Positions 1 through 5,005 of a stretch of 5,005 bases of DNA are shown here, piece after piece (position 1 is the first letter of the stretch; every line of letters starts with the position of its first letter). The stretch comes from Campylobacteraceae bacterium (GTDB lineage: Bacteria; Campylobacterota; Campylobacteria; Campylobacterales; Campylobacteraceae), in contig JAITNC010000196.1 of the NCBI GenBank assembly GCA_031290675.1, forward strand, positions 1-5,005. Direction: 5' to 3'. Made by a program: the position numbers and the translations under genes. The notes beneath the pieces were generated by a model, which saw only the letters and a program-made list of their open reading frames with translations, was not told the DNA's origin and made no database searches.

Positions 1-143
1 TTTGCATAATTTTAACTTTAGCTTTTTGTGTCTAGATGAGGCAGTTTGAAAATTTGGCGAGGCGCATACGCATTGGTATGTAACGAAGCCAAGTTGAAAA
101 CAACGAAATATAGGCACAAAAGAGCAAAATTAAAATATGTAAA
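1..143. repeat. Large imperfect palindrome, candidate dispersed intergenic repeat and/or 3' end hairpin
   Basis: The intergenic stretch after the aminotransferase pairs with itself almost end to end. Seen directly: TTTGCATA (1-8) faces TATGTAAA (136-143) with one G-U pair; TTTTAA (10-15) faces TTAAAA (130-135); TTTGTGTCTA (25-34) faces TAGGCACAAA (111-120); GTTT (44-47) faces AAAC (98-101); AATTTGGC (51-58) faces GCCAAGTT (88-95); and GCATAC (64-69) faces GTATGT (76-81) around a 6-nt loop. Internal mismatches and bulges interrupt the arms, notably around 35-43/102-110 and 59-63/82-87. The left arm touches the window edge, so the element may extend further. As RNA from the operon it would form a long hairpin just after the last stop codon, which could stop transcription or protect the 3' end. 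I see no classical short GC stem with a T-run. The size and shape resemble ERIC- or MITE-like intergenic repeats, but one copy cannot prove dispersal. Confidence 0.6.
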
Positions 144-155
144 AGATGAATTACC

Positions 156-1319
156 CTACTTTCGCATTTTTTTCCTCATACTCTCCAGTCGGTTCAACGC
201 CTCATAAAGCGTTTCATCTTTTTTGGCGAAATGCAGACGAATCAAGTGATTGACGCTCTCTTTAAAAAAGCTTGACCCCGGAACCGCTCCAACGCCCACT
301 TTTTCAGCCAATACTTCGCAAAATTCCAAATCGCTCTTATATCCAAACTCCGATATGTCAAGCATCACATAGTATGCCCCCTGCGGCGTTGTGCGTGATA
401 TGCCGATACTATCCAAGCCGGAGAGGAAAATATCTCGTTTTTTCGTGTATTTGTCCAACAAATCTTTATAATACTCATCGCCAAATTTCAGCCCCACAAC
501 GGCCGCTTCCTGCAAAGGTGCTGCCGCCCCTACGGTCAAAAAATCGTGCACTTTTTTGGCTGTTTCTATAATCTCTTTTGAGGCTATGATGTAGCCCAAC
601 CGCCAGCCTGTTATGGAGTATGTCTTAGAGAGCGAACTGCAGGATATCGTCCGCTCAAACATACCCGGCAGCGAGGCGATATATGTGTGTTTATACGGCT
701 CGTAAACTATATGTTCGTATACCTCATCGGTGATGACGAAAGTGTCGTATTTTTTCGCCAAATCGGCTATGACGCCGAGCTCCTCACGTGTGAAAACCTT
801 TCCGCACGGGTTTGAGGGGTTGCACAAGATGATGGCTTTTGGACGCTTGGCGAAAGCCGCCTCCAATTCGTTTATGTTAAATTTAAACTCAGGCGGATAC
901 AGAGGCACGTAGATAGGTTCGGCACTTGAGAGTATCGTATCGGCTCCGTAATTTTCATAAAAAGGCGAAAATACGATGACTTTGTCGCCCGGGTCTGTGA
1001 CGCTCATCATCGCCGCCATCATAGCTTCGGTACTGCCGCAAGTTACGACTATCTCGCCGTTTGGGTCTATAGCTCTTTCCATGAGTTTTGACTGTTTGGC
1101 AGCCAAAGCTTCTCTGAAGTTTTGCGCGCCCCAAGTGATGGAGTATTGGTGCGGGCCTTTGTGTGCGGCGACGGCAAGAGCGTCAAGTATCTCTTTTGGC
1201 GGGTCAAAATCCGGAAAGCCTTGAGAGAGATTTACCGCTTCGTATTTTAGCGATATCCTTGTCATACGGCGTATGACGGAGTCCGTGAAAGATTTGGTTC
1301 TTTGGGATAAATTTGGCAC
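156..1319 (-). CDS. Pyridoxal-phosphate-dependent class I/II aminotransferase
   Basis: This is a fold-type I aminotransferase of 387 residues, the usual length. It should be cytosolic and exchange an amino group between an amino acid and a 2-oxoacid. Visible motifs: N-terminal NLSQGFPDF (30-38), typical of the kynurenine/methionine/aromatic-type subgroup; YSITWGAQNFREAL (59-72); NPSNPCGKV (167-175) with the PLP-contacting Asn170; TDEVYEH (197-203) with Asp198 and Tyr201; SLSKTYSITGWRLGY (229-243) with the Schiff-base Lys232 and phosphate-binding Arg240; and Arg361 in HLIRLHF, the likely carboxylate-binding Arg. All key residues are present. The start is GTG at 1317-1319, supported by AAAGG six bases upstream; no upstream ATG fits. 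It begins 9 nt after the ligase stop, so it is last in the operon. The amino-acid substrate is not determined. Context suggests a substrate whose 2-oxoacid is used by the adjacent oxidoreductase (aromatic, branched-chain or alanine-like). A generic aspartate or methionine aminotransferase is the alternative. Confidence 0.93.
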   Translation of the reverse strand: MPNLSQRTKSFTDSVIRRMTRISLKYEAVNLSQGFPDFDPPKEILDALAVAAHKGPHQYSITWGAQNFREALAAKQSKLMERAIDPNGEIVVTCGSTEAMMAAMMSVTDPGDKVIVFSPFYENYGADTILSSAEPIYVPLYPPEFKFNINELEAAFAKRPKAIILCNPSNPCGKVFTREELGVIADLAKKYDTFVITDEVYEHIVYEPYKHTYIASLPGMFERTISCSSLSKTYSITGWRLGYIIASKEIIETAKKVHDFLTVGAAAPLQEAAVVGLKFGDEYYKDLLDKYTKKRDIFLSGLDSIGISRTTPQGAYYVMLDISEFGYKSDLEFCEVLAEKVGVGAVPGSSFFKESVNHLIRLHFAKKDETLYEALNRLESMRKKMRK

Positions 1320-1325
1320 GATATA

Positions 1326-1330
1326 CCTTT
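1326..1330 (-). promoter_or_regulatory. Ribosome binding site supporting the GTG start of the aminotransferase
   Basis: AAAGG on the minus strand lies six bases before GTG (1317-1319) and overlaps the last two bases of the ligase stop codon TAA (1329-1331). It decides the GTG start because there is no ATG nearby in frame until residue 19, which would remove part of the conserved N-terminal region. Confidence 0.6.
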
Positions 1331-2657
1331 AAATGTTATAGTTTAGTTTGCGTTCGTCTATCAAACGTTTAGCTTTATGCGTAGCACGAGGCAATTCGCC
1401 ATCTTTGGAGATGATAACTTTTGACGGTTTGACGCCTATTCTCGCTTTCAGGGCTGTAGATACACGCTCCGCCAACGCTTCGTCGCTCTCGCTGCTGCCC
1501 TCCTCTTTTTCTATCTCCAAAGAGTAGCTCGCTGTGAAATTTTTGTCAAAAACACGTATCAGATACTCTCCGCTTATCCCTTTTAAGCCCCTCACTACGA
1601 ACTCCACGTCGCTTGGAAAGATATTGACGCCTGATACTATAAACATATCGTCTTTTCTGCCGACTATGGAGATACGGGCGTGTGTCCTGCCGCATTCGCA
1701 TTTTTTGCGCTCAACATAGCCGATGTCGCCTGTCCTGAAACGTATCATCGGGCGGGCGTGTTTTCGCAGAGTGGTAAGCACAAGCTCGCCCTGCTTTCTA
1801 TCTTCAAGTATCTCGCCCGTATGCAAATCTACGCTCTCCACAAGTATATGGTCTTCGGCGATATGAAGTCCGTCTTTGGCGTCGCACATGGCGGCACAAG
1901 CTCCAAAAATATCGGAGATACCAAAAAAATCGTACAATTTAGCGTCCCAAAGTTTTTCTATCGCCTCTCTCGTAACCTCGATAGAACCGCCTGACTCTCC
2001 CGCTACTAGGATTTTATTTATAGCCAAATCACGGGCTGGGTCTATGCCGATTTTTTTTGCACTTTCGCCGAGATACCAAGCGTATGAGGGCGTTGTCCAG
2101 ATGACGGTCGGCTGAAACTCTTTCAAGATAAACAGCAGTCGCTCAGACGGTACTGTGCCAGCCCAGATACACAAAGCTCCGAGATTTTGCGCTCCGATGA
2201 CATCAGGCCCGCCGACAAACAGCGTAAAATTTAGTGCATGAACGTATCTGTCGGTATTTCTCATACCAACTTGATAAAACAGCCTTGATTCAACATCTTG
2301 CCACTCGTCAAAATCTTGTTTTGTAAAGGGGCTCAAAGTCGGCACGCCCGTAGAACCGCTTGAAGCCGACACATACACCACTTCGCTCTCGCTCACAGCG
2401 CACATCTCTCCAAGAAAACTGCCCACGCCCTGCGTATCACGCTCTGTCTGCTTGGTCACAAACGGAAATTTTGCCAAATCTCCAAGCGTGCGTATATCGC
2501 TTGGTTTCACTCCCGCCTCGTCAAAAGAGCGTTTGTAATAGGGCGAATTTTCATAAGAAAAAGCGACTATCTCTTTCAAACTCTCCAACTGCAAAGCTTC
2601 CAACTCCAAGCGTGGAAGCGTTTCTATCTTTTCGTCCCAATATTTTTTCTCGCCCAT
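1329..2657 (-). CDS. Phenylacetate-CoA ligase (PaaK) family AMP-forming acyl/aryl-CoA ligase
   Basis: This adenylate-forming enzyme should convert a carboxylic acid, ATP and CoA into the acyl-CoA, AMP and PPi in the cytosol. I start it at ATG 2655-2657 (442 residues, normal for PaaK) because AAAGGGG sits five bases upstream. The longer GTG-started frame to 2699 (456 residues) would overlap porB by 31 bases without a comparable RBS. Motifs in the 442-residue numbering: Gly/Ser-rich ATP loop SASSGSTGVPT (97-107); AGESGG (219-224); YDFFGISDIFG (242-252), the counterpart of the usual YG-S-E box; GLHIAEDH (263-270); RFRTGDIGYV (306-315) with the ribose-binding Asp; GRKDDMFIVSGVNIFP (333-348), hinge to the C-terminal domain; and GELPRATHKAKR (420-431) with the catalytic Lys region. 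Cys258, His265, Cys320 and Cys322 look like the structural metal site known in some PaaK relatives. The phenylacetate substrate is not proven: no ring-degradation genes are visible, and F390-synthetase-like or other aryl/alkyl acid ligases share this fold. It lies between porB and the aminotransferase. Confidence 0.9.
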   Translation of the reverse strand: MGEKKYWDEKIETLPRLELEALQLESLKEIVAFSYENSPYYKRSFDEAGVKPSDIRTLGDLAKFPFVTKQTERDTQGVGSFLGEMCAVSESEVVYVSASSGSTGVPTLSPFTKQDFDEWQDVESRLFYQVGMRNTDRYVHALNFTLFVGGPDVIGAQNLGALCIWAGTVPSERLLFILKEFQPTVIWTTPSYAWYLGESAKKIGIDPARDLAINKILVAGESGGSIEVTREAIEKLWDAKLYDFFGISDIFGACAAMCDAKDGLHIAEDHILVESVDLHTGEILEDRKQGELVLTTLRKHARPMIRFRTGDIGYVERKKCECGRTHARISIVGRKDDMFIVSGVNIFPSDVEFVVRGLKGISGEYLIRVFDKNFTASYSLEIEKEEGSSESDEALAERVSTALKARIGVKPSKVIISKDGELPRATHKAKRLIDERKLNYNI

Positions 2658-2662
2658 AATAG

Positions 2663-2668
2663 CCCCTT
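2663..2668 (-). promoter_or_regulatory. Ribosome binding site fixing the CoA ligase start
   Basis: AAGGGG on the minus strand lies directly after the porB stop codon and five bases before ATG 2655-2657. An alternative ATG at 2670-2672 overlaps the porB stop but has GGAG immediately adjacent, with no spacer. The GTG at 2697-2699 lies inside porB. The site therefore favours the 442-residue product. Confidence 0.65.
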
Positions 2669-3562
2669 TCATCTCCAATGTCGTTCTATATATTTCCACT
2701 TGTCATCACGTGATTTTGTTATCAACGCAATCTCCTCGCTGCCCAGATGGCGAAAACGCCCCTGTTTTTTGATGTACTCTTCCAATTTGTCAAAAGACTT
2801 TGGCTCTACATTGACTTTAAATTCGCCCTCTTCATATTCGGCAAGTACCCAAAGCCCGCAATCCACGATATCCCGAGCCACATCTATCGTTTCATCATCT
2901 TTGATGCCCCAGCCGATAGTACAAGGAGCGATGACGTGTATGTATTTCGTCCCTTTTATCTGTGAAGCTTTTTGCACCTTTCGCATAAAATCATTTAAGT
3001 AGCCGACACTCGCCGTAGCGGCGTAGGCGATACCGTGAGCAGCGACTATCTCAAACATATTTTTCTTTGGGCGTATATTGCCCTGTATGTTTTTGCCGGC
3101 GGGCGTCGTGGTGGTCTTTGAGCCAAAAGGCGTGAGTGAGCTTTTTTGCACGCCTGTGTTCATATAGGCTTCATTGTCATAACAGATATAGATGATGTCC
3201 TCATCTCTGTCTATAGCGCCCGAGAGAGCTTGAATGCCTATATCTGCCGTGCCGCCGTCGCCCGCAAAACCAACAGCGTGAAAATCCTTAACACCTTTAG
3301 CCCGAAGTCCTGCCCGCACACCCGTAAGCATAGAAGCTGTACCGGCGAAAGTGGAGATGATAGCGTTGTTGCTAAAGCAAAGCTGAGGGAAATTGAACCC
3401 CACAGCCGACATACAACCAGCAGGCAAGACAGCTATAGAGCGTTCGCCAAGTACTTTGAGAGCTATGCGCACAGCCAAACTTCCGCCGCACCCCGCACAC
3501 GCTTTATGTCCGTAAAAAAACTCATTTTCGCTGATAGTTTTGGCGTTTACTTTTACACTCAT
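2669..3562 (-). CDS. porB: 2-oxoacid:ferredoxin oxidoreductase beta subunit (pyruvate/2-oxoisovalerate type, PorB)
   Basis: This is the thiamine-diphosphate and proximal-cluster subunit of a four-subunit 2-oxoacid:acceptor oxidoreductase, which interconverts a 2-oxoacid plus CoA with acyl-CoA, CO2 and reduced ferredoxin or flavodoxin. It has 297 residues, a normal beta length. Seen: CAGCGG with Cys22 and Cys25, then Cys50 (PAGCMS) and Cys214 (APCTIGW), the spacing expected for the four ligands of one [4Fe-4S] cluster; the ThDP/Mg motif GDGGTADIG (101-109), closing at Asp129-Asn130 in YDNEAYMNTGVQ; and SSLTPFGSKTTTTPAGK (141-157), characteristic of the POR/VOR branch rather than of 2-oxoglutarate or indolepyruvate enzymes. 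Its ATG overlaps the porA stop (ATGA, 3559-3562), with GGAGG at 3570-3574 seven bases upstream, so translation is probably coupled. Pyruvate is the default substrate; 2-oxoisovalerate or an aryl-pyruvate is possible given the neighbouring ligase and aminotransferase. Confidence 0.94.
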   Translation of the reverse strand: MSVKVNAKTISENEFFYGHKACAGCGGSLAVRIALKVLGERSIAVLPAGCMSAVGFNFPQLCFSNNAIISTFAGTASMLTGVRAGLRAKGVKDFHAVGFAGDGGTADIGIQALSGAIDRDEDIIYICYDNEAYMNTGVQKSSLTPFGSKTTTTPAGKNIQGNIRPKKNMFEIVAAHGIAYAATASVGYLNDFMRKVQKASQIKGTKYIHVIAPCTIGWGIKDDETIDVARDIVDCGLWVLAEYEEGEFKVNVEPKSFDKLEEYIKKQGRFRHLGSEEIALITKSRDDKWKYIERHWR

Positions 3563-4725
3563 ACCTCACCCTCCTCAAGAGCTAAAAAACTAATCTGCGA
3601 TTTGCCCTCTTGCAGCTTGCCAAAGATAGCTTTTATATCATCTTTTGATATGTCTTTGCCTCCAAGTCCTCCGATAAAGTTTGAAGAGATAGCGTTGATG
3701 TTGGCTTTTTTCAAGCACGAGTTTACATTTGTATAAACAGTGCCTTCATTGCCAAAAGAGATATCTTTCTCAAGTACGGCGAGCGCTTTGGCGTTTTTCA
3801 CGGCATGTGCTATCTCGTCATTTGGGAAAGGGCGCATATATCTTATACGAATAACACCGACTTTTTGACCAAGAGCACGTAGTTCATCGGCGACGTTGAA
3901 ACAGACCCCGGCGATACTTCCAAGCGTTATCAGGATATAGTCCGCATCATCGCAAAAACAGGTTTCAATAAGCCCCGTGTATTTTCTTTGAAATATATCG
4001 GCAAAGCGTGCCTCAGCCTCCAAAATAACCTCTTTAGCCCTCAAAATACCAAGATGTTCTTTGTATTTAAACGCTGCGTTATGTTCGGGGCCGGCTGAGA
4101 AAGCGAGATTTTTCGGGTACGCAAAGTCCATCTTGTTTGCTGTTTGAAACGGCGGCAAAAACTCATCAACCTGCTCTACGTGCGGTATATCCACCACTTC
4201 ATACGTATGTGTCAAGTGAAATCCGTCAAGATTTACCATAAAAGGAGTTGATACTTTTGGATTTTCGGCGATATAGTAACTTAGTATCGCCAAGTCCAAA
4301 CTCTCCTGTGCGTCTTTGGCGTAAGCTTGTATCCAACCGCTGTCAAGCAGAGCGAGCGAATCTCTCTGGTCGCCATATATATTCCAAGGCAGGGCGGTTG
4401 AGCGGTTGGCATTCATCATCACGATAGGAAAACGCCCACCCGAAGCGTACACCAAACACTCTGCCATATATAAAAGCCCCTGCGATGATGTAGCCGTAAA
4501 TGTCCTCGCCCCAACTGCACTCGCTCCTATCGCACAAGAAAGCGCCGAATGTTCAGACTCAACGTGGATAAACTCGGACTTCAAAGAGCCCTCCTCTACC
4601 ATACTTGAGAGCATTTCAACGACAATAGTCTGCGGCGTGATAGGATAAGCCGATATGACTTCAGGAGCGCACAAACGAACACCATGCGCGAACGCCTCAT
4701 TTCCAGATAAAAACGCTCTGCTCAT
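3559..4725 (-). CDS. porA: 2-oxoacid:ferredoxin oxidoreductase alpha subunit (PorA)
   Basis: This is the alpha subunit, which carries the pyrimidine-binding side of the ThDP site and the transketolase C-terminal-like domain. It has 388 residues, within the usual range. Seen: YPITPQT (27-33), the hallmark substrate-contact motif near the N terminus; FIHVESEHSA (52-61), containing the Glu expected to activate ThDP (Glu58 is the likely one); TATSSQGLLYM (77-87); WNIYGDQRDS (114-123) followed by DSGWIQ (128-133); NLDGF (165-169); and a second domain from about residue 260, with ILITLGSIAG (264-273), IRYMRPFP (294-301) and GLGGKDIS (353-360). No cysteine cluster motif is present, as expected. Its ATG overlaps the porD stop (ATGA, 4722-4725), with GGAGG at 4736-4740 ten bases upstream. 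The same 4-base overlap links it to porB, so D, A and B are likely made in fixed proportion. Family identity is secure; the exact 2-oxoacid is not. Confidence 0.94.
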   Translation of the reverse strand: MSRAFLSGNEAFAHGVRLCAPEVISAYPITPQTIVVEMLSSMVEEGSLKSEFIHVESEHSALSCAIGASAVGARTFTATSSQGLLYMAECLVYASGGRFPIVMMNANRSTALPWNIYGDQRDSLALLDSGWIQAYAKDAQESLDLAILSYYIAENPKVSTPFMVNLDGFHLTHTYEVVDIPHVEQVDEFLPPFQTANKMDFAYPKNLAFSAGPEHNAAFKYKEHLGILRAKEVILEAEARFADIFQRKYTGLIETCFCDDADYILITLGSIAGVCFNVADELRALGQKVGVIRIRYMRPFPNDEIAHAVKNAKALAVLEKDISFGNEGTVYTNVNSCLKKANINAISSNFIGGLGGKDISKDDIKAIFGKLQEGKSQISFLALEEGEV

Positions 4726-5005
4726 CGTATCTCAGCCTCCATCGTAATGGCTTGGGCTTTGGAGCATATCTTTTTGCATATGCCGCACCCTTTACAGAAA
4801 TCATAATCAACGCTGACAACTTTGCCGCTTTTGTATATAACTCCGTCGGGACAGTACAGATAACACTGCAAACAGCCTGTACATTTACTATCGTCTATCA
4901 CGGGTCTTTTGCTCCTGTAAAGCGAATTTTTGCTCACTAAAAATCCCGCTTCATAAGCAGTATTGTCAGGATAATCACTAAGCGCTAAATTGCTTTTAAA
5001 TTCTC
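4722..5005 (-). CDS. porD: 2-oxoacid:ferredoxin oxidoreductase delta subunit (PorD), 2x[4Fe-4S] ferredoxin-like; 5' end beyond the window
   Basis: This electron-transfer subunit should relay electrons from the beta-subunit cluster to external ferredoxin or flavodoxin. Counting from a GTG at 4935-4937, Cys19-x2-Cys22-x2-Cys25-x3-Cys29 and Cys48-x2-Cys51-x2-Cys54-x3-Cys58 are two complete [4Fe-4S] motifs; the second ends CS rather than the usual CP. RSKRPVIDDSKC just before the first cluster matches the family's WR-x-x-RPV-x-x-x-x-C entry segment. The GTG start gives only 71 residues, but the same frame stays open upstream to the window edge with no stop and no other ATG, GTG or TTG. The added residues end in NTAYEAGFL, which resembles the pre-cluster tail of PorD proteins. 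I therefore treat it as 5'-partial; the GTG with a weak GGGA upstream is the fallback. The extension could also be the linker of a PorC-PorD (gamma-delta) fusion. The stop overlaps the porA start. Confidence 0.85.
   Translation of the reverse strand, partial: EFKSNLALSDYPDNTAYEAGFLVSKNSLYRSKRPVIDDSKCTGCLQCYLYCPDGVIYKSGKVVSVDYDFCKGCGICKKICSKAQAITMEAEIR

Noticed and set aside
1..155. CRISPR array or riboswitch
   Set aside because: No regularly spaced direct repeats are present. The structure is one long inverted repeat, and it sits downstream of the operon rather than before a start codon.
272..571. Plus-strand frame of 99 codons within the aminotransferase
   Set aside because: It is antisense to a complete enzyme with all its catalytic residues, and no domain or start signal is visible.
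2658..2699. GTG-started extension of the CoA ligase into porB (14 extra residues)
   Set aside because: The extra residues overlap the porB C-terminus in another frame, and the family does not need them. ATG 2655-2657 has a good RBS at proper spacing.
3146..3736. Long plus-strand open frame (196 codons) antisense to the porB/porA junction
   Set aside because: It lies entirely opposite two well-supported genes, spans their boundary, is rich in Ser, Arg and His without recognisable motifs, and has no RBS or partner genes. It is a shadow of biased codon use on the other strand.
4343..4537. Minus-strand 64-codon frame inside porA
   Set aside because: It is an out-of-frame reading of the conserved PorA core, which encodes the SSQGLLYM and GDQRDS motifs in the correct frame.

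Overview
The window holds one polycistronic operon. Every gene is on the minus strand, so transcription runs from the right edge (5005) to the left edge. The sequence is moderately AT-rich, packs genes tightly (ATGA overlaps or 9-11 nt gaps) and uses GTG as well as ATG starts. Protein style and the separate PorDAB subunits fit an anaerobic or microaerophilic bacterium. A member of the Campylobacterota (Campylobacter-like) is my best guess, based partly on the intergenic repeat at the left edge. This is inference, not proof.

Layout in order of transcription: (1) 5005-4722, the two-[4Fe-4S] ferredoxin-like delta subunit (PorD) of a 2-oxoacid:acceptor oxidoreductase, cut at its 5' end by the window edge; (2) 4725-3559, the alpha subunit (PorA); (3) 3562-2669, the thiamine-diphosphate-binding beta subunit (PorB); (4) 2657-1329, an AMP-forming acyl/aryl-CoA ligase of the phenylacetate-CoA ligase (PaaK) family; (5) 1319-156, a class I/II PLP-dependent aminotransferase; (6) 143-1, a non-coding imperfect palindrome that folds on itself along nearly its whole length. 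The gamma subunit (PorC), which the enzyme family requires, is not visible. It probably lies just beyond 5005 or is fused to PorD.

The three activities form a chemical chain: carboxylic acid <-> acyl-CoA (ligase) <-> 2-oxoacid (ferredoxin-dependent oxidoreductase) <-> amino acid (aminotransferase). An AMP-forming ligase spends ATP to make the CoA ester. This favours an assimilatory reading, in which aryl or branched-chain acids are activated, reductively carboxylated and transaminated to amino acids. A catabolic role for the oxidoreductase cannot be excluded, and the substrate cannot be read from the sequence. The enzyme families are known. The parts most worth a second look are the operon combination and the large palindromic intergenic element.
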